Shown: positions 49,196-60,965, counted from the stretch's first letter. The stretch: DNA of 64,000 bases from Antedon mediterranea (GCF_964355755.1 NC_092670.1:30119795-30183794); one strand, 5' to 3'. A program made the numbers and translations. Notes: generated by a model from the sequence alone, not told the origin.

Positions 49196-51690
49196 CTTCC
49201 TGGAAATCTGTTGTTATTGTTTCTAGGTGACGTCATACTTTTTCGTAGCAGTGATGTGTATACGTGATCGAGATATACATTTACGCATCGTTGCAAAGAT
49301 AACGGTATCACACAATCAAGCCTCCGGATCAGCTGCCCGATAAATACGGAGAAAGCCAGAAACATCATAAGAAAAGCCGAAAAAGATCTAGTAGGTGAAC
49401 GTATCCGGGTAGTAAGGAACAAAATTAATGTTCTTCTTGAACGTAAATCTGAATTGCAAAAACAAAAACTAGAAACACTGAATACCGATGACCGTCACCA
49501 TGTTGATGTACATATAGTAAACAAACGTGAATCAGAGGAAACAAAAACCAAACAGAGACATAAAGTAAAGCTCGAACGCCTCAAAGTTAAACATGAAACA
49601 AAACAGAAGTCTAATTATTTAACGGAACCCGACCTTAGCGGTACACAACTCAAAAAATGGCGTGAAAAATGGGTTAAAAACATCTCAAACAGAGTCCTAT
49701 CCGAGCAACAACAAAAGTTGCTCGCTCGAGGGTTGAATTTTGCAGTGTCGGTTGACAAAATACCACATGAAGAATACATCGTTGCTTGCGAGTCAGTTTG
49801 TTCTAAACTACCAATGGAGGATGCTAAAAAGCCTCAGAACAGAGATAGCAGGTATGTTAAAATCAGCAAAACCTCCCAAATCTAACATCTCAAAACAAGA
49901 AAGAGTTGCTCTTAATGCATTAAAAAAGGACAAAGAAATGATGGTAATGTGTGCCGACAAGGGAAAGTGTATTGTCGTTCAAAATAAAAAAGAGTATGAA
50001 AGCAAGGTTAAGGAAATGTTAAACGATCATAAGACGTATGAAAAGCTTACCAAAGATCCTACTCCGGGTTACAAACGGAAGTTAGTTGAGATTTTGAAAA
50101 GACTAAAAACCGAAAACAAGATTAATGAAAGCCAATACAGGTTACTCTATCCTACTGCCGAAAATACACCTAGAATGTACTGTACCACCAAGATCCACAA
50201 ACAGGGAAATCCAATAAGACCGATAGTGGATTACACCGGGTCGATTGGATATCAAACCTCAAAAGCCCTTGCCGAGATACTCGCCCCGCTCGTAGGTACC
50301 ACCGAACATCATGTGGTGAACTCCAAATCTCTCGCGGAGGAAATGACAGCGATAATGATTGACGATGGATGGGGACATTCTTAATTCTCACGACGTAGTA
50401 TCGTTGTTCACTAACACTCCTATCGAAAAAGCCTTGGACGTCATTAAAGATAGACTGTTAAATGACAAAACTCTAAACCAAAGAACTAATTTAAACCCGG
50501 ACGACGTTATTGCTCTTTTAGAATTTATCTGCACAACAACATATTTCAGCTTCAGAGGACAAATTTACCGTCAGATATTTGGTGCAATCCTGGCCAATCT
50601 GTTTATGGAATGGTTAGAGAGAGAAGCCATCGCTACATCACCTCTCGATTGTAAGCCGAAGCTGTGGCGCCGCTACGTTGATGATGTGTTAGAGATAATT
50701 AAAAAAGACAGTACACAAAAACTTACTGACCACCTCAACTCCATCGATCCAACGGGCAACATCAAGTTCACGTTTGAGGAAGAAAATCAGGGAAAAATCC
50801 CCTTCCTGGACACATTAATCGTCAGGAAAGAAGATGGGTCACTGAAATTACTGGTGTACAGGAAAAAGACACACACTGACCAGTACCTGAATTTCCAATC
50901 TCAACACCAGCTACACCAAAAGCTAGGGGTCATCAGAACGCTCATGGATAGAATGGAGAACATAGTTACAGAGGAGGCGGATAAGAAAGAAGAGGAAGTT
51001 AAGTTCAGGAATGCGCTTAGGAAATGTGGATACCCCAAGTGGTCACTGGACAGAGTCAAACAACAAATAAAAAATAAACAACCAACGCAAAGGAAGAAGA
51101 ACAAAGAGTCGGAGACACCATCTAAGGGTATGGTTGTTTTACCTTATGTCGAGGGAGTGGCAGAACAAGCTCAAAGGATTTTTAAGAAATATGGTATTTC
51201 CACCGCCATGCGTCCAACGAACACTCTTAAAAGCATTCTAGTCCACCCCAAAGACAAGAAGGACATCACCCAAACAAGTGACATTGTTTACGACATCCCT
51301 TGCAAAAGTTGCAAGAAATCGTATATTGGGGAAACAGGTCGTCAATTTGGAGTAAGACTGAAAGAACACCAAAAAGACACTGAAACGGTCACACCGATCG
51401 TAAATACACTCGGGCAACAAGAAAGGAATCAACATCCGAAATCCACAAATCCGCCATCACAGACCATGCAGCGCAAGAAAACCATATCATCGATTGGGAT
51501 GGGGCAAACATTCTTGACAGAGACTCTAACACATTCAAGCGTAGGATCAGAGAGGCAATCCAAATCAGAAAGAGGGGGACTAACGCAATCAACCGCGACG
51601 AAGGGGCTGTATATCTCGTATACACATCACTGCTACGAAAAATATGACGTCACCTAGAAACAATAACAACAGATTTAGTAGTTTTTTTTT
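49196..51690 (+). mobile_element. Penelope-like element, nearly full length
   Basis: About 70-bp inverted copies of a terminal sequence (ttgttattgtttctaggtga / cgtagcagtgatgtgtatac) lie at 49205-49275 and 51609-51677. Between them are three overlapping plus-strand frames (49454-49885, 49740-50384, 50359-51657) that together cover an N-terminal conserved region, reverse transcriptase and GIY-YIG endonuclease. Terminal repeats are known for this class. Frameshifts make this copy inactive as it stands. Confidence 0.85.
49454..51657 (+). pseudogene. Penelope-like RT / GIY-YIG polyprotein, frameshifted
   Basis: The first frame has a basic coiled-coil N-terminus, then GLNFAVSVDKIPHEEY. A frameshift near 49850 leads to LKKDKEMMVMCADKGK, YCTTKIHK and PIRPIVDYTGS. 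A second shift near 50370 leads to HDVVSLFTNTPI, ILANLFMEWLE, the catalytic RRYVDDVL, GKIPFLDTLIV and a lysine-rich linker. The GIY-YIG part shows DIVYDIPCKSCKKSYIGETG followed by VRLKEHQKD. A third shift near 51410 moves the C-terminal tail (HIIDWDGANIL, RRIREAIQIRK) out of frame. All RT and endonuclease motifs can still be read, so decay is recent. It is self-contained and unrelated to host genes. Confidence 0.85.
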
Positions 51691-51885
51691 TGTCTTGTGT
51701 GAGTTCTTCTCACGTTTATTTAAATTCTCATTGATGAATATATTATATACATATAAGTACATTTGTGACAATTAAAAGTACGTGTTTATAGTATTAAAGT
51801 AGTTAAAATACAGGTATATTTACATAATAAGATGCCAGAATTCAGTATTAACCTTATTTTTTTTATTTAAAATTTTAGATACGAT

Positions 51886-53155
51886 GTTAATTAAAATGTA
51901 GAAATGAAAAATGGCGGTAAAATACATGATTAAAATGTTCTTGTTAAACTATCTTATTTGTGTTCTTATGGATGGATACACATCAGATAAAGAAAAGGTA
52001 CAATCAGGGGTACCACAGGGTACAGTTTTAGGACCTCTTATGTTTTTACTTTACATTAACGACATTACAGAAAATATTACTTCAGAAATGAAATTATTTC
52101 CTGAAGATAGTATTTTATTTAAATCTGTCAAAAATAACAATGATGCCAAGCAACTCCAAAAAGATCTTGATAAAGTAGTGGCATGGTCTGAAAAATGAAA
52201 TTTAATCCCAACAAATGCCAAGTAATTAAAATAAGTACCAGAAAAAATATTCAACAGTATGAATATACAATGTATAATGTTACACTTCAATCAACAAAAC
52301 AGCTTAGATATCTTGGAGTGGAACTTACCCATAACCTAACATGAGGAGCTCACATTGACAAGATTACAAAAAAAGCAAATAATACATTAAACATGTTAAG
52401 AAGAAATTAATAAAATACAATCAATTCAAAACAAAGCAGCCAGATATGTGACAAAAAAATATGACAGAAATAGTAGTATAATACAGAGATTAATAAACAG
52501 TTAAAATGGCCACTTCTTCTACATAGAAGATTTGTTGCCAGACAATCTCTTCTATACAAAACATGGCATGGAAAAACAGCCATAATACTACCACCATACA
52601 AAAGTAATATTCATACAAGAGTGTTACGAAACTCCAAAAATTTTAACTTGTCAAATGCGAGACATTCCATAGACAAATACAAATATTCTTTTTTTCCGCG
52701 TACTGTAAGAGCATGGAATGTACTTCAAGAATGCATTAAGCGTGGTTCCCACTAGAATATAACGCAAGGACGTCAACGCAACGCAAGCGAATTGACCAAT
52801 CACAAGCGATGGCTTATTCGCTTGTGATTGCTAACTGTCTATAACTTCGCTTGTCATTGGTTAAAACGCTTGCGTTGCGTTTACGTCCTTGCGTTACGTT
52901 CTAGTGGGAACCAAGCTTAAAACAAGCATCATCACTACAAACCTTTAAATCAACATTTTGGACAAACTTAGATGATTGCACAATCACTATTGCACCACCT
53001 AATAGCATGTACTGCCAAGTCATGGGCTTCAATTTAATGCAGCAATCGATTTATGTATATTAATATATGGATGTTGGTTTGTTTGTTTTTTCGTCATTAT
53101 TTGTTCAGTTTTGTGAAGTTAATAAATAAAAAAAAAAATTAAAAAAAATAAATAA
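51886..53155 (+). pseudogene. LINE reverse transcriptase C-terminal part and 3' end
   Basis: The frame at 51911-52198 has QSGVPQGTVLGPLMFLLYIN. It then reads FPED where F/YADD is expected, so the first catalytic Asp is replaced. After a frameshift the homology continues with FNPNKCQVIKIS and LRYLGVELTHNL, and later WNVLQECIK, interrupted by a TTAA-flanked MITE, then LQTFKSTFWTNL. An A-rich tail (53125-53155) marks the 3' end. Together with 47671-48430 it looks like one LINE split by about 3.45 kb of later insertions, although about 80-100 RT residues between the halves are missing. Confidence 0.75.
52740..52916. mobile_element. 177-bp TTAA-flanked MITE
   Basis: The ends gcgtggttcccactagaa and its complement ttctagtgggaaccaagc form arms of about 55 bp (with cgcaacgcaagcg). 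TTAA lies directly outside each end (52736-52739, 52917-52920), as for piggyBac-type insertions. It interrupts the LINE C-terminal homology, which resumes in register after it. Confidence 0.9.
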
Positions 53156-53692
53156 ATATATAAAGCAAATTTAGTTAAGTATGATGTTTGCACACCGAGG
53201 GACGCACTCCCTGGCGCATATGCCCATGTGGTCCTTCGTCAGTATTCATCCAGATCCAGATATAGGCCTAGGCTATATTTCGTTAGTCGATGAATTTTTG
53301 AATTCATGTATGAATGCTTGATCCATTAGAGGTAATCTGTGATGGCGCTAGTAAAACTGCTATGCGTGGGTAATTTGTGAATTACGTAGTAGGCTACATA
53401 CACGAGCCTAGATAGGGAAGATCTGTACTGCCGTTCATTGTGAGAGGAGGGGAATAAATGTAAATGTGTCATGATAATGTAACAAGCCAGAGATGAAATA
53501 AAATCACAAATATATTTAGCTGATTGTTTTTTCAAAATTGAGATTATTGTCTTAAAGCTCAGGAACAGGCATGAATATAATATCTGGTTAATTGTACATA
53601 TATCAAATATTTTAAACAGAAATCAAGAGGAAGACCTTTTTTCAGTAGTTAGGTAGTTTAACCTACTGTGTAATAACATGTCTGGTGACTCC

Positions 53693-54222
53693 TGTGATAG
53701 GTTTGTCAAACGGAAGTGAGCCCTCTAGAGTAAAAGAGGTGAGAGGAATAAAGATGGACGACAACTACAACGTGTTTAATTTTGTTATGTTCTTATTGTT
53801 GGTTTCAGCCTAACGAGCGAGCCCGTAACACGGTCCATAGAAGGTGAAAAAAGATGGTGGATATACGGTGGATAATTTTTGCTATAGCAATGAAAATTTT
53901 AAAGAAGCAGTTGAAGTAAATTCATATCAACGACCTGTTAAAATAACTACTGTATAAGAAAAGACTTAAGATGTTATAGTAAACAGTTATAAGTTTAATC
54001 ATATCAAACTTTCTTTAAGTGGGGGTGTGTGATGAGTTTGTCACACGGAAGTGAACCCTCTAGAGTAAAAGAGGTGAGAGGAATAAAGATGGACGACAAC
54101 GTGTTTTGTTATGTTCTTATTGTTGGTTTCAGCCTAACGAGCGAGCCCGTAACACTCCATAGAAGGTGAAAAAAGATGGTGGATATACGGTGGATAATTT
54201 TTGCTATAGCAATGAAAATAAA
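53693..54222 (+). mobile_element. TRIM-like miniature LTR element, LTR-leader-LTR-leader
   Basis: Two direct copies of a short LTR-like sequence lie at 53693-53830 and 54028-54154 (TGTGAT..GTTTGTC to GAGCCCGTAACA), about 127-138 bp long. Both are followed by the same leader of about 65 bp beginning tccatagaaggtg. A purine tract (aagtggggg) precedes the second copy. About 130 bp of unique sequence is the whole internal region. There is no coding capacity. The TGTGAT/CCCGTAACA termini match those of the gypsy element at 38.7-41.4 kb. Confidence 0.75.
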
Positions 54223-56015
54223 AATCTGAAGTTCAATAAAAACACCAGAAATGTAAAATTCAAGTTACTAGATGGTCGTGCCCACAGATGGTTCTCGAAT
54301 ACACAGTAATTTCAGCGTAACAAAACTGGCGATTTCAAATGTACGTATACCGCAGGACTATAATACATTGTCGTTTACAGAAACAAATAAATAGACACGA
54401 TGATTTATGTAGTCAACTAAAATTAGCACCCTGGGGATTACTTCCGAAGGAGAAACTTATCACAAAATGAGTCCAAATTGTTGATTTGGACTCATTTAAA
54501 GAAATCCAATTTGTGTTTTGTATGTAACATTAGGGTTGAGGGATGGGAAAGCGGATAGGTACAAAGAGGAACAATTTTTAAATATTTTCTTTATCCACTC
54601 CCTTACGAAATATTTTTTGTTTTATAGGCCTATAAATAATATACCTCTCAATACAGTAAAACATTTGCGATTTAATAATTTGTTTATTTTATTTATTTAT
54701 TTATTTATTTCTTTTAAATATTCATTGTACACTAACTTTCCCCGTGTATGGCAAGAGATTCTTAATTATATTAGAGAACATTCTTTATTCAGTTTAGTTA
54801 AAACTGTCACTGTCATAATCGATTGAAATATTAAAGTACATGTCACGATACACCACTACGACGTTTATTTTTGGTAGTTATTAATTAATACAAACGTTGA
54901 GAAAGAACTGTCAGTATAAAGTTTATTTGTATATAATAATGTGTTTATATATCTAACAGTAGAGCCTATCCACAATCTCAGTAATAACGTTTTTTTGTAT
55001 ATATTTTTATATTACATCTAACAGTACGAACATTCACAGTAAGAAATGTTCGATTCAAATGAGGACCAAAAATAGTTAATAGGTATTTACAGTATTGTCA
55101 AAGTATTGCAAGTTTATTCTCAAAGGGCCCATATATTTACCTACCGTATGTGTTAAACCAAGGGCTCATAAATTTACCTACTTGTGTTAAACCAAACTCT
55201 GGCAGACTGAGAGATTGGGATGTTCCATTCATCGCAAATCAATACATTTGTATAATCGTATATTAAATCTATCAAAATAGTATTTTTTTAAGAAAATCGG
55301 CCTGTCTTCAACATTATGATGGTGTACTCTAGCTGTTCAACCGGTTTTCAGCTATTAAAAACAATTATCGTAGGAGGAGATAGGAAAATGCGAAGCCTCC
55401 TCGCATTTTTGTGGCGGGTATTTTTCAAGATGGACATCCATTAGACAGTGTATACCACGATCGGAAAACACCCCTATTTGGGGAAAATCGTTGAACCTAA
55501 ATTCGTTTTAATCGTCAATAACTAATTATCTAACTTAATTTAATTAGTAAACAGGGTTACATCAGGTGGTTAAAATCAGTACCGAAAGTACGAACCAACT
55601 TTATATACCATCGAGTAAAAATTCTAGAAGTAAGGCGCGATTTACCGAATTTTGCCCTTACGTAAATTTATATATAGATATTACCTATATTTAGTCATCT
55701 GATAACATTTTACCACATTGTTTATTTTTCATAGCTTTTTAGAATGTCTCTCTATTTACAAAATGTGTGTACAAAAGAATAGAGATTTTATTGTGTAATT
55801 TGAACTATAAGAAAGTGCTTATTTTCAACAAGCTTGTGTAACACAAATAAAATCGCAAAAATTATGAAACATAGAGTAACTATAGATCGATAATTATTGG
55901 AATGCCCGCACCTGGCCTTTAAATGACTTTTGAGGTTATAATCTATCATTTAAAGTTAACAGCTACTAAAAAAATTTTCTATAAATAAGGCGCGAAAACA
56001 GTAAAAAAATTAAAA
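54223..56015. other. Gene-free stretch
   Basis: No gene is recognised. It contains a TTTA microsatellite (54682-54712), a short inverted pair 'gaggaggcttcgcatt'/'aatgcgaagcctcc' type near 55370-55410, and AT-rich sequence. The frame 54518-54826 has no domain. Confidence 0.4.
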
Positions 56016-56462
56016 TCCCATGGTTCATCCACTCCTGCTTCTACAAATGGGTCTATCAATCTTGGTGATTTGGTATTCTTGTATGGAGACCGGGACAAAA
56101 CCAAACCTCGTGATAAGTATATGGTGGTAAAAATCTCGGACGACCGCTGTCAACTTCGTAAATTTACTAAGTCACAGTTCCGTTCCAAGTCATACGATGT
56201 CCGAATCTCAGATTGCTATCGTGTACAACCAACATTGTTGTTGCATTCACCTAAAGATCTCATTCGAGGTTTACCTAACGATCCAGACTCTGATTCCGAC
56301 TCGCACGTTGACAACACCACTCCACCAGTAGCTTTAACTTCACCGCCTGTCGAATTATCTTCTGAAACTTACACTTTTAATGGCAGTCCCCAACGTCGTT
56401 CTACTAGAAACAAACAGCCGCCTAGATGGCAAAACACTGGAGAATGGGTATTTCACCCTTAG
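56016..56462 (+). pseudogene. LTR-retrotransposon integrase C-terminal fragment
   Basis: The frame opens upstream of the ATG at 56070 (STNGSINLGDLVFLYGDRD) and encodes a small beta-barrel-like integrase C-terminal region (KPRDKYMVVKISDDRCQLRK). A Ser/Asp-rich linker and a basic RRSTRNKQPPRW end follow before the stop at 56460-56462. This layout matches the end of Ty3/gypsy-type pol. RT, RNase H and the integrase core are missing upstream. Confidence 0.6.
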
Positions 56463-56525
56463 ACTTTGCATTTGTTTTTACAATTGGACTTTGTTTTGTT
56501 TTTCCTTTATTCTGTTTTTGAAAGA

Positions 56526-56791
56526 AATGTGGAAGGAAGAGGCGTTGCGCCATCAATCACGTCCTCGTGAGTTATCGTTGTTACTGTGCACCACCTTGCG
56601 CCCTATCGAAGGACATTGTTTACATATAGAGTTAGTTTGTTCATGTTACATTATATATTGTTTCGGTTGATATTATATTCGTTTATACATTAAAGTGTTC
56701 ATATCTTCTTAAAGTTGATGAGTCTTTAATTAATGCCGTTGATAGTAAAACGAAGATACGTTCTTGTCTGGTTATTAGGTATTCATACAGC
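56526..56791 (+). repeat. Possible 3' LTR following the integrase fragment
   Basis: It starts TGTGGAAGG after an A/G-rich tract (gaaagaaa) and ends near ATACA. It includes an ATTAAA-like signal. No second LTR copy is in the window, so this rests on position and ends only. Confidence 0.35.
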
Positions 56792-56874
56792 GATGAAGCG
56801 GAGGATTTTTTTGTAGCGTTCCATTTAAAATAAATTTTGTTACAAAGAAATATTTTGGTTGTGAAGGTCGTTAA

Positions 56875-57080
56875 AGCCTGTTTTCCTGTCTACGTTAGTC
56901 GACGCTATCGTTAACAATAATCGGCGATCTTCTACGTAAACATTGAAATGTTAACGATTTACAGGAAAAGGTACTCGCTATCGTTATCATTTCAACTTGA
57001 TCGTTTTCAAACGATCGTCGTTGAACTGTTAACGATCAACGACGATAGCGTCGAATAACGTCGACAGAGAAAACAGGCTT
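56875..57080. mobile_element. 206-bp TTAA-flanked MITE
   Basis: AGCCTGTTTTC and its complement GAAAACAGGCT form the termini. The arms extend about 55 bp with 'cgacgctatcgtt' motifs repeated in both orientations. TTAA flanks both ends (56871-56874, 57081-57084). It is a different sequence family from the 52.7-kb MITE with the same target preference. Confidence 0.9.
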
Positions 57081-57267
57081 TAATTCGTTGGCGCTAGAAT
57101 TACTTCTTTTACCAATTTTAACAATTAAGCTAACATCAACATTCAACAATGATAAAATGTCCTGCAACTCTGTAACTACTTTATGACTAAGCCTATCAAG
57201 TTCCGGGTCCGGATGGATATTTACTCAATTTTAATTTAGTGGCAGAAACAACATTTAGTATGAAATT

Positions 57268-57320
57268 AAGGGTGTTGTCCGGGCCACTAGGGCAACACCC
57301 CTGGGTCCGCCCCTGATCCT
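57268..57320. repeat. Hairpin with retroelement-like tail
   Basis: gggtgttgtcc and its near complement gggcaacaccc form a hairpin around gggccactag, followed by a 'gggtccgcccctgatcc' end that resembles transposon borders. Confidence 0.6.
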
Positions 57321-57392
57321 TATTCATTTAATGATCAGAAATTCTTAGATATTTTAACTACATCTGTCCATGTGAATACAGAAAAAAGCATG

Positions 57393-58150
57393 TTGAGATG
57401 CCACTGCCATTTAAAGCCAGACCAGAATTGTCTGATAACAAATGTATGGCCCTACACAGACTGCAGTTGTTTGAAGAAAAGACTTATAAAAGACAAGATC
57501 TACTTTATTAAGCACTATAAAGGTTTTATGAAAGCTGTTATAAAAAATGATGATGCAGAAATTGTGTATGCTGATGATATGATGAAAGGTGGTTAGTACA
57601 TACCTCATCACGGGGTGTACCATTTTCAAAAAACTAAATAAACTACGCGTTGTATTCGACAGTTTTGCAAGATTTAAAAATACTGTACGTCTTTAAATGA
57701 CCATTTATTAACAGGACCATATTTGACCAACACACACTAGTAGGAGTGTTATGTCGATTTAGACAGGAAGATATAGTCGTCATGTGTGACATAGGACGAA
57801 TGTTCTATCAATTTCATGTAAACGATGAATATACAGACTACTTACGTTTCTTATGGTGGGGGACAAGGGTAATATTAACACAGAACCATTAATATATAGA
57901 ATGAAGGTTCATATTTTTGGAACTGGATCCTCTCCAGGCTGTGAAAATGTTGGTCTCAAGCACATAGCAGATTTGTATTGTAAACCAGACCAACAAGATG
58001 CAAAGGAGTTCAATTTTTATGTTGATGATGGATTCACTCAGTATTTATTTAATTCTACTCAGTTTTTACTTGGGTTTACTCAGTATAGCCTATACTTAAT
58101 TTTACTTAGTTTTTACTTTTATGTTGATGATGGATTCACCAGTATTTATT
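57393..58150 (+). pseudogene. BEL/Pao-type retrotransposon RT fragment
   Basis: Across several frames I read MPLPFKARPELPDNK (57398 on), then FMKAVIKNDDAEIVYADD, then DIVVMCDIGRMFYQFHVN (the first catalytic Asp region). YLRFLWW comes next, then NINTEPLIYRMKVHIFGTGS, SSPGC and finally the catalytic FNFYVDDGF. This order and the SSPxC / YVDDG motifs are those of BEL/Pao RT. At least three frameshifts disrupt it. The final YVDDGF block is duplicated at 58110-58150 amid repeats. Confidence 0.75.
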
Positions 58151-58170
58151 TAATTTTACTCAGTTTTTAC
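58040..58170. repeat. Local repeats of 'tttactcagtttttacttaa' type
   Basis: Short direct repeats of a 'ttaattttactcagttttt' phrase, also at 58630-58670. They include a duplicated 'tatgttgatgatggattcac' block, so the RT motif appears twice. Confidence 0.7.
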
Positions 58171-58620
58171 TTGGTAATCTTCAACTGCAAAAAAATCTAA
58201 TATACGAAAAGCATACCATATTACTTAGAAGAACATCTTTTATTTACAATGGACCGTATATATGGAACAACTTACCGCTCAATCTAAAAGCAATAACCAT
58301 CATAAATACATTTAAAACAAAATACAAACAAAGACTTATTTCAAACTATTTAGAACATTAGTAATTCACAATTGCCTTAAGACTGTTTTTTTTTTCTTTT
58401 TTGTGCCTTTTTGTTTAATTTTATTTGTCAATTTGACGAAAGAAAGAAGTTTGTTTTTGTTCTCTCACTTAAATTAAATAATTAAATATTATATTAATTA
58501 TCTGGAGGACCAAACTTAAAGCCTTGGCTTATTGCGTCCTCCTCACACAATTGTATTTATTAATTTATGTTACTGTTCTATTGTATTGTATTGTGTGAAA
58601 CAATAAACTTGAACTTGAAC
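58160..58620 (+). mobile_element. LINE 3'-end fragment
   Basis: The plus strand reads ILLRRTSFIYNGPYIWNNLP, then FKTKYKQRLIS and a stop, the usual C-terminal end of L2/Rex-type LINE ORF2. About 260 bp of UTR follows, ending in 'aataaacttgaacttgaac', a short direct-repeat tail. Confidence 0.65.
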
Positions 58621-58689
58621 TGGTTTCACTCCGTATTTACTTAATTTTACTCAGTTTTTGCTTAATTTTATTTAAAAAAAAAAATAAAA

Positions 58690-58830
58690 AAATGTGTTTC
58701 CCACTTGCGGCGCGCTTTACGGGAAACAAATGTTACAAGCGACAAGATGATCTATCGTGTTGAGATTGGTTAAATCGTTTGCCCGCGCTGACGCGTCCTA
58801 TGTTGCCTCCAAGTGGGAACCAAGCTTTAC
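58690..58830. mobile_element. Diverged MITE related to the 52.7-kb TTAA MITE
   Basis: The left end 'tgtgtttcccacttg' and the right end 'caagtgggaaccaagc' are inverted and match the terminal words of the 52740-52916 MITE (ggttcccact / agtgggaaccaagc). The TTAA flank is not preserved on either side, and the interior is different. Confidence 0.5.
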
Positions 58831-60240
58831 ATTGTACAGAGTGGTGAAATCTTTACAGTTGCCACTCAATAAGTACACAAAATGTCACAGTCGTGCGAAT
58901 AGTGCAGCACCACGTTCTGGTACACCACCCAAAATAAAAAGCGCATACACATCGTGTTGAAGACCGTCTCCGTGACTATGCATATGATAGAAGTGTTCAG
59001 CGGTAAAATAACAAGATTATGTTATATGATGAATCCAAGTAAAAGCTGCATCCGGGCATCTAACCAAGAACAAAGCATCCATTTAAACGTATTTGAATGT
59101 ACGTCGTTTATTATAACTGAACCGATAATGATAACTTATAACCGACTCTGCCATCATTCAAGTACATTTCCAGTATTTTAGCTAATTAATTACCACCAAC
59201 CACTGCCGTATTATAGCTTTTCAGACATCAATCCCACTATTCACAAATTAAAGTATTTCACAAAAATATCAGAATTTATTTGTTCATTTTCTGAGAGCAG
59301 TGTAAAAGTATAGTTATTCTCATACTGCCTTATATAATATATAATACATATTAATCTTATACTACAGACTACAAATATATAAAACATGAAATATTGTACT
59401 TATTTACAAGCTTTAAGAAAATAAACTGTATACATGCCTTATAATCAAAAACATAACTTTACATAATACATTATTTACACTGTGGGCCAGCACGTTTTGT
59501 TAGATAATTGGAACTAGTGGAAAGTACTGAACAGATAAGCATAAGCCTGCGACTGTCTTTCCATTATTAAATCAAGAAAGACATTTCATGAATTTCCTAA
59601 AACAAGGAATCCGCATTATACATATATTTAAAAAAATGATAAATGACCAAAGATAAAATATACTTGAAACTCTATATTTTTTCATGAAATCTTTTTTTTT
59701 TTCTTTTTTTTTGTACTGTAATTGATAACTTGTGTAATAGTATAATAGTTTTGTAGTAAGTAACAGCCTTGTGAAAAACACCAATATGGTGATTCAAGTG
59801 TTGCATCCGTTTTTAAATAAAGGTGTTATTATTATTATTATTATTATTGCTATCTTTGTAGCTAGCATTTTGATAAAAAAATGTATAAACTTTTTGATTG
59901 TCTAGTGTCAATACAAGCATTATTTCCACCATTTCAGTGATGTTGACACAAAATAATCTGAATTTTACTACCTCACATTTAGTATATTTATGTTTTTAAA
60001 AAATAACTTAAACATTTACAGGTACATCGATATACATTTCTTTTCTTTAACTGTTTTATTTATAAGAGTCTATTAAAAGAAATCAAAATAAATGCTTCAA
60101 TTACATTATTTAGAATTATGAAAGGAAATGGTTCTTTATACATTTTAAAAAGTAACCAGCGATGAAAGTGAATGTGATAGAAATATTTTAATATTACAAC
60201 AGGTCAGATACAAAAAACAACTTGTCAATGATTATGACAC
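58831..60240. other. Probable intergenic or 3'-flanking sequence of the integrin gene
   Basis: AT-rich, with a (TTA)n microsatellite at 59826-59850 and T runs near 59690-59712. No exon is recognised on either strand. Confidence 0.45.
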
Positions 60241-60259
60241 TAGATCAGATACGAAAGAG

Positions 60260-60645
60260 ATCGCAATATATCAGAAACATGAAAGGGAAATTTTCAATAT
60301 TCTGACAAATCAGAAACTTGAAAGGAAAACTGTCACTATTCTGAAAACAAATCAAAAACATGAAAGGAAAACTGTCACCATTCTGACAACAAATCAGAAA
60401 CATGAAAGGAAAACTGTCAGTTCCTTGACAACATATCAAACATGAAAGACAAATTGTCACTATTCTGACAACAGATCAGAAACATGAAAGACAAATTGTC
60501 ACTTCCTTGACAACATATCAAACATGAAAGACAAATTGTCACTATTCCGACAACAGATCAGAAACATGAAAGACAAATTGTCACTTCCTTGACAACATAT
60601 CAAACATGAAAGACAAATTGTCACTATTCTGACAACAGAACCCAA
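60260..60645. repeat. 42-bp / 81-bp tandem array in the probable integrin 3' UTR
   Basis: The unit has 'atcagaaacatgaaaggaaa' followed by 'actgtcactattctgacaac'. It is first about 42 bp, then becomes an 81-bp alternation of 'ttccttgacaacatatcaaa' and 'ctattctgacaacagatcag' types. The minus-strand frame 60245-60460 is generated by the 42-bp (14-codon) period. Confidence 0.9.
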
Positions 60646-60770
60646 CCCCAACCCATATATTGATAGCATACTATCAATATCATGAAAGATAACATTGTTA
60701 ATATTTATTTCGAAAACACATCAGAATCATGAATTGTTAATATTTATTTAGAGAAAATATAATATTTAAA

Positions 60771-60942
60771 ATTGTCCCTATTTTAACAATGTAGCAGAAC
60801 CATTAAATTAAAGCTAACTTGTTACAACAAATTGTCCCTATTTTAACAATGTAGCAGAACCATTAAAGCTAACTTGTTACAACAAATTGTCCCTATTTTA
60901 ACAATGTAGCAGAACCATTAAAGCTAACTTGTTACAACAAAA
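60771..60942. repeat. Three tandem copies of a 56-64-bp unit
   Basis: 'aaattgtccctattttaaca' and 'atgtagcagaaccattaaag' repeat three times, separated by 'ctaacttgttacaac'. The array lies just downstream (minus strand) of the integrin stop codon. Confidence 0.9.
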
Positions 60943-60965
60943 GTATGAAATGCAAATTATTGAAT

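Noticed and set aside
50901-51625. Minus-strand frames within the Penelope-like element
   Set aside because: Antisense shadows of the RT/GIY-YIG frame on the plus strand.
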